Source of the DNA: Brachybacterium sp. P6-10-X1
GTDB taxonomy: Bacteria; Actinomycetota; Actinomycetes; Actinomycetales; Dermabacteraceae
Reading direction: 5' to 3'
Assembly (NCBI RefSeq): GCF_001969445.1
Contig: NZ_CP017297.1
Location: 4,092,001 to 4,156,000, forward strand
Length of the DNA stretch: 64,000 bases
The position numbers and the translations under genes were made by a program. Shown here one piece after another: positions 9,973 to 18,357 of the stretch (position 1 is its first letter; each line of letters opens with the position of its first letter). Under the pieces are notes generated by a model. The model was not told where the DNA came from, made no database searches, and saw only the letters and a program-made list of their open reading frames with translations.

Positions 9973-11742
9973 ATGTCTGATCCGATTCTTTCCGTGCGGG
10001 ACCTGAGCGTCTCGTTCCCTTCCGAGTACGGCACGGTGAGGGCCGTGCAGAATCTGAGCTACGAGGTGCACAAGGGCGAGGCACTCGCCATCGTCGGCGA
10101 GTCCGGCTCGGGGAAGTCCGTCAGCTCTCTCGCAGTGATGGGTCTGCTCCCGCGCAACGCCTCGATCTCCGGCGAGATCGAGCTGATGGGCAGGGATCTG
10201 TTCGCGCTGAACGACAAACAGCTCGCACAGCTGCGGGGCAACACGATCTCGATGATCTTCCAGGACCCCCTGTCGGCGCTGACGCCCGTCTTCCAGGTCG
10301 GCCAGCAGATCGCCGAGGTCGTGCGCATCCATCATCCCGAGGTGTCGGCCTCGAAAGCGGAGCACCGGGCGATCGAACTGTTGGAGTCGGTGGGAATCCC
10401 GGAACCTGCTCGGCGCGCGAAGCAGTATCCGCATGAGTACTCCGGCGGGATGCGGCAACGAGCGATGGTCGCGATGGCGATCGCCAACGAGCCCGAGATG
10501 ATCATCGCGGACGAGCCCACCACGGCCCTGGACGTGACGATCCAAGCGCAGGTGATGGACCTGCTGAAATCGGCGCAGGAGATGCTCGGCGCCGCGACCG
10601 TCCTGATCACCCACGACATGGGCGTCGTGGCCGGCTTCGCCGATCGGGTCCTGGTGATGAAGGATTCGCGGATGGTCGAGACGGGAGATGTCGACGGCAT
10701 CTTCTACCGGCCCCAGGAGCAGTACACCCGGGACCTGCTCTCCGCCGTTCCCCGCGTCGACCTCGCCGACTCCGAGGAGAGCCGGAGCATCGCGGGCACC
10801 GCGCTGAGCGCTACCGCCGGCGAGGCGGCTTCCGACGAGCACCGGAGGCCCCGCGAGGAGCTGGCGACGGTGCTCGAGGTGGAGGACCTGCACCGGATCT
10901 ATCCGATCACCAAGGGCGCGATCGTCCGCCGCAAGATCGGTGAGCAGCGAGCGGTCGACGGCATTTCCTTCGACATCCGCGAGGGCGAGTGTCTCGCGCT
11001 GGTCGGCGAGTCGGGCTGCGGCAAGACGACCACGCTGATGGAGATCATGCAGCTGCGGACGCCGCAACAGGGCACCATCCGCATCGACGGCATCGAGACC
11101 GGATCCCTTACCCGCGCGAAGCGTCATGCCCTGCGGTCCGACGTGACCATCGTCTTCCAGGATCCGATGGCGGCCCTCGACCCGCGCATGCCGATCGGCG
11201 ACATCCTCAAGGAGCCGATGAGGGTCCAGGGCTACAGCGCCGAGTGGATGGACGAGCGGGTCGACTGGCTCCTGCGCACCGTGGGCCTGCTCTCTGAGCA
11301 CGCCGCGCGCTTCCCCGCCGAGTTCTCCGGGGGCCAACGTCAGCGAGTAGGGGTCGCCCGGGCCCTGGCCTGCGACCCCAAGCTGATCGTGCTCGACGAG
11401 CCGACCTCGGCGCTGGACGTCACGGTCCAGGCAGGCGTCCTCGAGCTGCTGGCGGATCTTCGTCGACGACTGGGCGTGAGCTTCCTGTTCGTCTCGCACG
11501 ACCTCTCGGTGGTCCGGAACATCTCCGATCGCATCGCCGTGATGCGCGGCGGCAAGATCGTCGAGCTGGGGGACACCGAGGACGTCTTCTCGAATCCCCA
11601 GCATGAATACAGCAGGGAGTTACTCTCCTCCGTTCCTATTCCGGATCCAGAGATCGCCCGGCGTCGCCGGAAGAATGTGATTGATCGCCGTGCTTTCGAG
11701 AGCACCGATCAGGGGAGGGTGGACGACGGCCCGGTCGCCTGA
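9973..11742 (+). CDS. peptide ABC transporter ATP-binding protein with two fused ABC cassettes (DppD-DppF type)
   Basis: 589 aa. ATG 9973 lies 11 nt after the previous stop. Cassette 1 (about residues 5-265) has Walker A GESGSGKS, signature YSGGMRQR and Walker B MIIADEPTTALD. Cassette 2 (about 300-565) has Walker A GESGCGKT, signature FSGGQRQR and Walker B LIVLDEPTSALD. Each is followed by the peptide-transporter extension (QYTRDLLSAVP and EYSRELLSSVP). All residues needed for hydrolysis appear present in both halves. A single polypeptide replaces separate D and F subunits, a known arrangement in actinobacteria and others. Confidence 0.95.
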   Translation: MSDPILSVRDLSVSFPSEYGTVRAVQNLSYEVHKGEALAIVGESGSGKSVSSLAVMGLLPRNASISGEIELMGRDLFALNDKQLAQLRGNTISMIFQDPLSALTPVFQVGQQIAEVVRIHHPEVSASKAEHRAIELLESVGIPEPARRAKQYPHEYSGGMRQRAMVAMAIANEPEMIIADEPTTALDVTIQAQVMDLLKSAQEMLGAATVLITHDMGVVAGFADRVLVMKDSRMVETGDVDGIFYRPQEQYTRDLLSAVPRVDLADSEESRSIAGTALSATAGEAASDEHRRPREELATVLEVEDLHRIYPITKGAIVRRKIGEQRAVDGISFDIREGECLALVGESGCGKTTTLMEIMQLRTPQQGTIRIDGIETGSLTRAKRHALRSDVTIVFQDPMAALDPRMPIGDILKEPMRVQGYSAEWMDERVDWLLRTVGLLSEHAARFPAEFSGGQRQRVGVARALACDPKLIVLDEPTSALDVTVQAGVLELLADLRRRLGVSFLFVSHDLSVVRNISDRIAVMRGGKIVELGDTEDVFSNPQHEYSRELLSSVPIPDPEIARRRRKNVIDRRAFESTDQGRVDDGPVA

Positions 11743-12013
11743 CCAGCGGAGACGGAGGGAAGTGCGGCGCAGCGATATGGCGCGCCGCTTTATCGCGATG
11801 CCTTTTCGGGTGATGATTCCGTCCTGTTGTGAATCGTTGTGTTGCGAACCGGTAACGTCCCCTGTCGGACATGTGTCACAGATCGCTTCCGTGCCTAGAC
11901 TGACGGGACCGCGCGGCGAGCAGGACCATGGTGGTCTCGCCTTGACGCCGCACGCAGGTCATGAACATCGAGCGAGTACGACGATCTCATCGCTCGCGAA
12001 TGAAGGAGAGAAC
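11743..12013 (+). promoter_or_regulatory. separate promoter region for the peptide-binding protein gene
   Basis: A sigma-A-like pair is visible: GTGTCA at 11873-11878, a 17-base spacer and TAGACT at 11896-11901. Transcription would start near 11908, leaving a leader of about 105 bases. GAAGGAGAG lies before the ATG at 12014. A dedicated promoter would allow higher expression of the binding protein than of the membrane parts. A GCGATA/TATCGC inverted repeat around 11774-11798 may be a weak hairpin after the ATPase gene. Confidence 0.5.
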
Positions 12014-13738
12014 ATGCGTTTGACGCGGCGATCGATGCTGGGGGCGACGGCCCTGACCGTCTCGATGGGGGCGCTGGCGGCGTGCAGCCAGGATCCGGGG
12101 AACAGTGGCGGCGGAGCCTCCGACGGCGGCGGTGGCGAGCAGATCGCCTCCGACGAGAACGACATCAATGCCATGGAGCGCGACGAGCTGGGTGAGGGTG
12201 GCGTCCTACGCTTGGCGAACAATGCATTCCCCGCGAACTGGAACCCCTTCCACACCGACGGCAACGAGGCCAACACCAGCGACATGCTGCGCGCGATCTT
12301 CCCTCTGGAGGTGTGGGCCTCGGATGCGGCGGGCGAAGTGGGACCGAATACGCACTACCTGAAGCGTCTCGAGCTCACCTCCGAGGATCCCCAGGTCATG
12401 GAGATCGAGCTCAACGAGGGGATGTCCTGGTCCGACGGGACGCCGATCGATTACACGTCGATCGAGAACGTCTTCACGACGATGAACGGCTCCAAGGAGG
12501 GGTACGCGGTCGCGTCCTCCGAGGGTTATGACCTCGTCGAGAAGGTCGAGCAGGGAGACAGCGACCTGATCGCTGTGGTGACGTTCAAGGAGAAGTACGC
12601 CGATTGGAAGGGGTTGGCGGGAGTCATGCCGGACGCCCTGGCAGAATCCGCTGATGCCTTCAACTCCGGCTGGCTGGAGGAGCCGCTCGTCACCGCTGGT
12701 CCGTACAAGATCGGGAAGATCGATTCCGCGAACAAGACCGTGCTGCTCGAGCCGGACGAGAACTGGTGGGGTGACAAGGCGCTGCTCGAGCAGGTGCTCT
12801 TCACGACCATCGAGGACCCGGCGGCGACGGCGACGAGCTTCCAGAACGGCCAGCTCGATGTCATCGAGACCTCCGTGCCGGCGACCTACTCGGTCGTCGA
12901 GCCGATGATCGGCGACGGGGTCAGCATGCGGAAGGCCGCAGGCCCCGACTGGACGCACATCACACTGAACGGCACAGAGGGCCGCCCGCTGGCCGACCAG
13001 TCCGTGCGCCAGGCGGTGTTCCGGGCCATCGACCGCGAACAGGTCTTCCTGTCGGTCAATGCCACCATGCCGTACCCGGATGACTTCGAACAGTTGAACA
13101 ACCACGTCCTGATGACCAACCAGGAGGGGTACAAGGACAACTCCGGCGATTTCGGTGCCTATGATCCCGAGGCGGCGAAGAAGCTGCTCGAGGACGCCGG
13201 CTACACCATGGAGGGCGACGTCGCGACCAAGGACGGCGAGCCGTTGGAGATCACCTACGTCTACAACGACGGGTCGAAGACCAACGAGGCCGTCGTCCCG
13301 GTCGTGAAGGAGGCTCTGGCCGCGGTCGGGATCACCATGAAAGTGCAGAAGGTTCCGCCGACGGACCTGTTCTCCCAGTACGTCATCCCGGGAGAGTTCG
13401 ATCTGACGCTGTTCGGCTGGGTCGGCACCCCGTTCCTCTCCTCGAGCGATGCCATCTGGAAGACCGACGGCGAGCAGAACTTCGGGAAGGTCGGTAATCC
13501 CGAGACCGACGAACTCGTCGAGAAGGCCGCAATCGAGACCGATGAGGCCGCTCGGATCGATCTGATCAACCAGTACGATGCGAATCTCTGGGAGCTCGCG
13601 GGAACGCTGCCTCTGTGGCAGTCCTACGACTTCTTCGTCCAGAACGACGACCTCGCGAACTTCGGCGCGTGGGGATTCCAGTCGCCGGACTGGACGAAGA
13701 TCGGCTACGTGAAGGGGTCGGCGAAGCTCGAGGGCTGA
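12014..13738 (+). CDS. peptide ABC transporter substrate-binding lipoprotein (SBP family 5)
   Basis: 574 aa from ATG 12014 with GAAGGAGA upstream. The N-terminus is RRSMLGATALTVSMGALAAC: a short basic segment with paired arginines, a hydrophobic helix and the lipobox LAAC, so it should be exported and lipid-anchored. A Gly/Ser-rich linker follows. The mature part has SBP_bac_5 features such as LNEGMSWSDGTPIDY, WWGDKALLEQV and LADQSVRQAVFRAIDREQV. It delivers peptides or related solutes to the permeases encoded just upstream. The substrate cannot be told from sequence. Confidence 0.93.
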   Translation: MRLTRRSMLGATALTVSMGALAACSQDPGNSGGGASDGGGGEQIASDENDINAMERDELGEGGVLRLANNAFPANWNPFHTDGNEANTSDMLRAIFPLEVWASDAAGEVGPNTHYLKRLELTSEDPQVMEIELNEGMSWSDGTPIDYTSIENVFTTMNGSKEGYAVASSEGYDLVEKVEQGDSDLIAVVTFKEKYADWKGLAGVMPDALAESADAFNSGWLEEPLVTAGPYKIGKIDSANKTVLLEPDENWWGDKALLEQVLFTTIEDPAATATSFQNGQLDVIETSVPATYSVVEPMIGDGVSMRKAAGPDWTHITLNGTEGRPLADQSVRQAVFRAIDREQVFLSVNATMPYPDDFEQLNNHVLMTNQEGYKDNSGDFGAYDPEAAKKLLEDAGYTMEGDVATKDGEPLEITYVYNDGSKTNEAVVPVVKEALAAVGITMKVQKVPPTDLFSQYVIPGEFDLTLFGWVGTPFLSSSDAIWKTDGEQNFGKVGNPETDELVEKAAIETDEAARIDLINQYDANLWELAGTLPLWQSYDFFVQNDDLANFGAWGFQSPDWTKIGYVKGSAKLEG

Positions 13739-13750
13739 GCGGACCACTGG

Positions 13751-13790
13751 CGGGAAGGGCCTCGAGCGGCGGCGCACGGGGCCCTTCCCG
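13751..13790 (+). terminator. hairpin terminator after the peptide transporter
   Basis: CGGGAAGGGCC at 13751-13761 pairs perfectly with GGCCCTTCCCG at 13780-13790 across an 18-base loop, 12 bases after the binding-protein stop. There is only a short T-containing tail (TCTGTC). The following genes are on the other strand, so the hairpin may serve both directions. Confidence 0.65.
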
Positions 13791-13823
13791 TCTGTCGGCG
13801 CACAGTGCGGTGCTGTCGTCTCC

Positions 13824-14093
13824 TCAGCCGCCGGCGAGGGGGGGCAGCACGTCCAGGCGGTCTCCCTCGGACAGTGCCCGGCCGCGGTCCGTGCAGGCGA
13901 CGGCGTTGACCAGGAAGCTGGAGCGGCCGATCGCCTGTGCGGCCTGCGGGGAAGCGGTGGAGAGCAGGTCATCGAGCGCGTCCTGCAGGGTGGTGCCGTG
14001 CACGGTGGTGGTCTCGGCGCCGTACTCGGCCGCCGCCCCCGCGAACAGCTGCACCGTGATGGCGGGGGCGGTTCTCTGCGTCGTCTCGTCCAT
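13824..14093 (-). CDS. moaD: MoaD/ThiS-family sulfur carrier, molybdopterin synthase small subunit
   Basis: 89 aa with a ubiquitin-like fold pattern: ITVQLFAGAAAEYGAE at the start, LQDALDDLL in the middle, FLVNAVACTD, LSEGDRLDVLPPLAGG at the end. The C-terminal GG is the residue pair that is adenylylated and thiocarboxylated. The protein would donate sulfur to cPMP together with MoaE. It begins 13 bases after the moaA stop and is thus the second gene of a moaA-moaD operon. The MoaE partner is encoded on the opposite strand at 17229. Confidence 0.9.
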   Translation of the reverse strand: MDETTQRTAPAITVQLFAGAAAEYGAETTTVHGTTLQDALDDLLSTASPQAAQAIGRSSFLVNAVACTDRGRALSEGDRLDVLPPLAGG

Positions 14094-14106
14094 CGTCTCC
14101 CCCTGC

Positions 14107-15207
14107 TCAGCCGCCGATGGCGCTCATCGGGCGCTCGGGCTGGACGAAGTCCTCCCGATCCATGCCGTGACCGGCCTTCTTCCCCCAGTGCGCGGCGCGC
14201 CAGATGTCCGCGATCGCCTCGTCGTCGGCCCCTGAGCGCAGCGCCGCACGCAGATCGGTCTCCTCACGGGAGAACAGGCAGGTGCGCACGCGGCCCTCGG
14301 CGGTCAGCCGGGTCCGACGGCAGTCGGCGCAGAAGGGGCGGGTGACCGAGGCGATGATCCCGACCCGGCCGCGGTGAACATCCGAGGCCCGCTCGCAGAC
14401 CTCGTAGAGCTCGGCGGGGGCGCCGTTGCGGTCCTCCTCGACCGGCGTGAGGACGTAGCGCTCGGCGAGCAGGCTGTGGACGTCGGCCGCGGTGAGCATG
14501 GAGCTGCGGTCCCAGATGTGGTCCGCGTCCAGTGGCATCTGCTCGATGACCCGCAGCTGCAGATCGCGGGTCAGGCACCAGTCCAGCAGCTCGGGCAGCT
14601 CGTGGTCGTTCACGCCCGGCAGCAGGACGGCGTTGACCTTGATCGGGTCCAGACCCGCCTCGCGGGCCCCCTCGATCCCGGCCAGCACCCGGTGCAGCAG
14701 GGGCCGACGGCTGAGCCGCTCGAAGGTCTCGGAGACCACGGAGTCCAGCGAGACGTTGATGCGGTCCAGGCCTGCGTCCCGCAGTCGCGGGGCACGATGG
14801 TCCAGGCCGATCGCGTTGGTGGTCAGCGAGATGTCGGGTCGCGGGTCGAGGGCGGCGACGCCGGCGATGATCTCCTCGAGATCCGGGCGGGTCAGCGGCT
14901 CGCCCCCGGTGAAGCGCACCTGCTCGATGCCCAGGCGCTCCACCCCGATCCGCACCAGGTGGATCACCTCCTCGGCGGAGAGCATCTGCTCCTTGTTCAA
15001 GAAGGTGAGCCCGGAGGCGGGCATGCAGTAGGTGCAGCGCAGGTTGCAGAAGTCGGTCAGCGACAGACGCAGGTCCGTGGCCTCGCGATCGAAACGGTCG
15101 GCCAGGGCCGGCGTGGCCGGGCGGTCCGAGGTGTTCGGCAGCGCCGTGGCGGCCTCGTCCGTGGTGCGCGGCTTGGGGATGCCCAGGGAGATGCGGCGGG
15201 ACGCCAT
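14107..15207 (-). CDS. moaA: GTP 3',8-cyclase (radical SAM), first step of molybdenum cofactor synthesis
   Basis: 366 aa from ATG 15207; the longer frame upstream runs antisense to the second moeA and is not used. The radical SAM cluster site CNLRCTYCMP (CxxxCxxC) is near residue 47, followed by EVIHLVRIGVERLGIEQVRFTGGEPLTRPDLEEI region motifs including FTGGEPL. The second 4Fe-4S site near the C-terminus shows CADCRRTRL and a further Cys in VRTCLF. The chain ends in GG, which MoaA needs for activity. A GAGAGGAG sequence lies upstream. It produces the 3',8-cyclo-GTP that MoaC turns into cPMP. Confidence 0.95.
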   Translation of the reverse strand: MASRRISLGIPKPRTTDEAATALPNTSDRPATPALADRFDREATDLRLSLTDFCNLRCTYCMPASGLTFLNKEQMLSAEEVIHLVRIGVERLGIEQVRFTGGEPLTRPDLEEIIAGVAALDPRPDISLTTNAIGLDHRAPRLRDAGLDRINVSLDSVVSETFERLSRRPLLHRVLAGIEGAREAGLDPIKVNAVLLPGVNDHELPELLDWCLTRDLQLRVIEQMPLDADHIWDRSSMLTAADVHSLLAERYVLTPVEEDRNGAPAELYEVCERASDVHRGRVGIIASVTRPFCADCRRTRLTAEGRVRTCLFSREETDLRAALRSGADDEAIADIWRAAHWGKKAGHGMDREDFVQPERPMSAIGG

Positions 15208-15436
15208 GGCACCGTGCTCCTCTCGCGACGCGGGTGTCCGTCCAGGATAGGTGCCTCGGCGCGGATCGGGGCAGGACCTCCGTCCGCGCTCCGCGCCGTG
15301 CTCCCCGTCGTGCGCGGCGCGGCCCCGTGCGCGCCATACTGGGGAGGAGCCGCTCGAGGGCGGCCAGAACCGGTGCCACCGCCTCCGGGACGACGGGCGA
15401 CCGGTGCGACCTCCGGGACGACAGGAGACTCTCACG

Positions 15437-16720
15437 ATGACTGCTTCCGAGCGCATCCCCCTGGCCGACCACGTGGTCGACGCCTCCGCACTCCTCGCGC
15501 CGGTGCGGCGACGCGAGGCCGTGCGACTCGACGGTGCGCTCACGGGCCGGGTGGCGGCGGTCGAGGTCCGTGCCCGCGTCGACGTGCCCGGGCACGACAA
15601 CTCCCAGATGGACGGTTATGTGCTCGCGAGCGCCGACACCTCGTCGTGGGGAGCAGGGGGCTCCGACGGGGTCGCGATGACGTTCCCGCTGGGGTCGACG
15701 ATCGCCGCCGGGGATCCCCCGGACGAGCTGTCGGCCGGGACGGCTCGACCGATCATGACCGGGGCCCCGATCCCCCACGGCGCCGACGTCGTGATCCCTG
15801 TCGAGGAGAGCGCCGCAGGACGGTTCGAGGCAGAGGGAACGGGGGAGGAGAGCCCGGGGACCGTGACGCTCACCCCGCGGTCCGCCGAGGCCGGCCGCTT
15901 CGTGCGCCGTCGCGGCTCGGACACCCACCGCGGGGACACCATCCTGCGCGCGGGACAGGTGCTGACCCCGGCGCGCCTCGCCCACCTCGCCGCCTGCGGG
16001 GTGGCAGACGTGGAGGTCGAGGACCGGCTACGTGTGATCGTGCTGTCCACCGGCAGCGAGGTCGCCGCCGGCGGCGCCGAGCCCCCGGCCGGCGGCGTGT
16101 TCGACGCCAACGGTCCGGGGCTGGCCGCCGCCCTCACCGAGGCCGGGGCCCAGGTGGTGCATCGAGGCACGGTGCCCGACGACGCGGGGGCACTGGCCGC
16201 ACAGCTGCGCGAGCAGGTCCTCACCCACGACGCGGACCTGATCGTCACCAGCGGCGGCGTCAGCGCCGGCGCCTTCGAGGTGGTGCGCCACGCGGCCTCC
16301 GACGACGGCGTGACCATGGCCTTCCCGACCGTGGCGATGCAGCCCGGCGGGCCGCAGGGCATCGGCACCCTGGACCTGCCCGAGCGCCGGGTGCCGTGGC
16401 TGGCCTTCCCCGGCAATCCCGTCTCCGCCCTGCTGAGCTGCGAACTCATCGCCCGGCCCGCCCTCGGGTCGCCGCCGCGCACCCGGCTGCGCCTGCCCCT
16501 GCGGCTCGAGACCCCCGAGTCCTCTCCGTCGGCGCTGGAGCAGTACCGTCGGGCAAGGGTGCTGCCCTCCGGGGCCGTGCGCCTGGTGGGAGGGGCTTCC
16601 TCGCACCTGATCGGCGGTCTCGCCGCCGCCGACGCCCTGGTCATCGTCCCCGTCGGCATCGACACCATCGATGACGGGGACGCCCTGGACACACTGCTCA
16701 TCCCCGGAGGAGACCGATGA
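15437..16720 (+). CDS. moeA: MoeA-family molybdopterin molybdenumtransferase (paralog 2)
   Basis: 427 aa from ATG 15437, preceded by ACAGGAGA. Key stretches are PGHDNSQMDGYVL, RPIMTGAPIPHGADVVIPVE, VLSTGSEVA and TSGGVSAGAFEVVRHA, the last close to the canonical MoeA motif. The C-terminal part has WLAFPGNPVSALLSCEL. It inserts molybdate into MPT-AMP. Its stop overlaps the start of moaC (ATGA), placing it in a moeA-moaC-mogA/moaE operon, so it is probably the main pathway enzyme. The protein shares domain order with the copy at 6051 but the two are clearly diverged. Confidence 0.92.
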   Translation: MTASERIPLADHVVDASALLAPVRRREAVRLDGALTGRVAAVEVRARVDVPGHDNSQMDGYVLASADTSSWGAGGSDGVAMTFPLGSTIAAGDPPDELSAGTARPIMTGAPIPHGADVVIPVEESAAGRFEAEGTGEESPGTVTLTPRSAEAGRFVRRRGSDTHRGDTILRAGQVLTPARLAHLAACGVADVEVEDRLRVIVLSTGSEVAAGGAEPPAGGVFDANGPGLAAALTEAGAQVVHRGTVPDDAGALAAQLREQVLTHDADLIVTSGGVSAGAFEVVRHAASDDGVTMAFPTVAMQPGGPQGIGTLDLPERRVPWLAFPGNPVSALLSCELIARPALGSPPRTRLRLPLRLETPESSPSALEQYRRARVLPSGAVRLVGGASSHLIGGLAAADALVIVPVGIDTIDDGDALDTLLIPGGDR

Positions 16721-17232
16721 ACGACCTCTCCCACGTCCGCTCCGACGGCTCCGCCCACATGGTCGACGTGACCGCCAAGGCCGCCACCGCGAGGGAGGCG
16801 TCCGCCCGTGCCGTGCTGCGCACCCGGACCGACGTCGTCGACCGCATCGCCGGCGGCGACCTGCCCAAGGGGGAGGCGCTCGCGACCGCCCGCATCGCCG
16901 GGATCATGGGCGCCAAGCGCACCAGCGAACTCATTCCGCTGTGCCACCCGCTGCCGCTCAGCGGCATCGAGCTCGACCTCCTCCCTCGCGAGGACCGCGT
17001 CGAGATCACCGCCCGGGTCCGGACGACCGGCGTCACGGGCGTGGAGATGGAGGCGCTCACGGCTGCCTCCGTCGCGGCGCTGACCGTGTACGACATGATC
17101 AAGGCCGTCGACCACCTCGCCACCATCGAGCAGATGCAGGTCCTGGCCAAGTCCGGGGGCAAGAGCGGAGACTGGCGCCGTCAGGACGAGGGCGACCCGT
17201 CCCGCGAGGAGGGAGAGGAGGGAAGAGCATGA
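16717..17232 (+). CDS. moaC: cyclic pyranopterin monophosphate synthase
   Basis: 171 aa. ATG 16717 overlaps the moeA stop. Conserved stretches are AHMVDVTAKAATAREASA at the start, IPLCHPLPLSGIELD in the middle, TGVTGVEMEALTAASVAALT, YDMIKAVD and the C-terminal SGGKSGDW. These include the histidine and lysine positions of the MoaC active site. It converts the MoaA product to cPMP. The tail after SGGKSGDW is charged and about 20 residues longer than usual. Its stop overlaps the next start. Confidence 0.95.
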   Translation: MNDLSHVRSDGSAHMVDVTAKAATAREASARAVLRTRTDVVDRIAGGDLPKGEALATARIAGIMGAKRTSELIPLCHPLPLSGIELDLLPREDRVEITARVRTTGVTGVEMEALTAASVAALTVYDMIKAVDHLATIEQMQVLAKSGGKSGDWRRQDEGDPSREEGEEGRA

Positions 17233-18290
17233 AGGAGATGCCCGCCCGGCGCAGCGATGAGGACTGCGTCCAGCGCGAGGACCCGCAGCAGCCTCCGCCG
17301 CTGTGCGGCAGCGCGCGGATCATCATCGCCTCGACCCGTGCCGCCGACGGCACCTACGAGGACCGCACCGGGCCTCTGCTGGAGACCTGGCTCCGCGGCC
17401 GCGGCCTCGATCCCGTCGACAAGCAGGTCGTGGCCGACGGGCCGGAGGTCGGCGCCGCGGTCCGGGAGGCGATCGAGGTCGGCACGGACCTCGTGATCAC
17501 CTCCGGCGGCACCGGGATCAGCCCCACGGACGCCACACCCGAACAGGTGGCCCCGGTGATCGACCGGGAGATGCCCGGCGTGCTCGAGGCCGTGCGCCGC
17601 CGCGGCGGCGAGACCGCCCCGACCGCGCTGCTCAGCCGCGGCATCGCCGGGATGGCCGGAGAGAGCTTCGTGGCCACCCTGCCCGGCTCGCGCGGCGGGG
17701 TGCGCGACGGGATCGCCGTGCTCGACCCGGTCCTCGACCATCTGCTCGAGCAGCGTGACGGGTCCGGGCACGAGGTCGACGCGGGTCCGACTCGCGGTCC
17801 GACGCCCTTCGCCGGCGACACCGCGCAGCTGCGCATCGCCGAGGACCCCCCGATGGGCGGCGACGAGGCACGCGTGCGCCGGGCCGAGGTGTGTGAGGGC
17901 GAGATCTCCGTGGCGCAGATGGTCGAGGCCGTCACTGATCGGCGCTGCGGCGCGATCGTCACCTTCGACGGGGTGGTCCGCGATCACGACGGCGGCCGCG
18001 GCGTCGTCCGCCTCGAATACACCGCGCATCCCGGCGCCGCAGCGGTGATGCGCGAGGTGGCCCGGGAGGTCGCCGAGCGCTACCCCGACACCCTGGTGGC
18101 GCTCGCCCACCGCCACGGAGCGCTGGAGATCGGGGACAGCGCCCTGACCTGCGCCGTTGCCGCCCCGCATCGCAAGCAGGCCTTCGTCGCCTGCGACGAT
18201 CTCGTCGACACGGTCAAGCAGCGTCTGCCGATCTGGAAGCATCAGACGTTCGACGACGGGGAGGCCGAGTGGGTAGGAGCTCTGGGGTAG
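17229..18290 (+). CDS. MogA/MoaB-MoaE fusion: molybdopterin adenylyltransferase plus molybdopterin synthase large subunit
   Basis: 353 aa; ATG 17229 overlaps the moaC stop (ATGA). Residues about 25-180 are a MogA/MoaB domain with ARIIIASTRAADGTYEDRTG, TSGGTGISPTDATPE and a GMAGESFVATLPGSRGG region. After a linker of about 40 residues, residues 215-353 are a MoaE domain: ITFDGVVRDHDGG-type start (AIVTFDGVVRDHDGG), LEYTAHPGAAAVM, LAHRHGALEIGD, and KQRLPIWKHQ with both lysines of the catalytic region kept. One protein thus combines sulfur insertion into cPMP (with MoaD) and adenylylation of molybdopterin, two consecutive steps. Confidence 0.92.
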   Translation: MKEMPARRSDEDCVQREDPQQPPPLCGSARIIIASTRAADGTYEDRTGPLLETWLRGRGLDPVDKQVVADGPEVGAAVREAIEVGTDLVITSGGTGISPTDATPEQVAPVIDREMPGVLEAVRRRGGETAPTALLSRGIAGMAGESFVATLPGSRGGVRDGIAVLDPVLDHLLEQRDGSGHEVDAGPTRGPTPFAGDTAQLRIAEDPPMGGDEARVRRAEVCEGEISVAQMVEAVTDRRCGAIVTFDGVVRDHDGGRGVVRLEYTAHPGAAAVMREVAREVAERYPDTLVALAHRHGALEIGDSALTCAVAAPHRKQAFVACDDLVDTVKQRLPIWKHQTFDDGEAEWVGALG

Positions 18291-18345
18291 GCAGATCCGG
18301 GCCGCGCGGGCACCGTCGCGTCACCGCCGCGACACCTGCGGTCGA

Positions 18346-18351
18346 TACGGT
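18346..18351 (+). promoter_or_regulatory. -10 element (TACGGT) for the phosphoesterase gene, leaderless
   Basis: TACGGT lies 6 nt before ATG 18358 with no ribosome-site-like sequence between. This fits transcription starting at the start codon. No clear -35 is visible. Confidence 0.5.
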
Positions 18352-18357
18352 GCCTCC

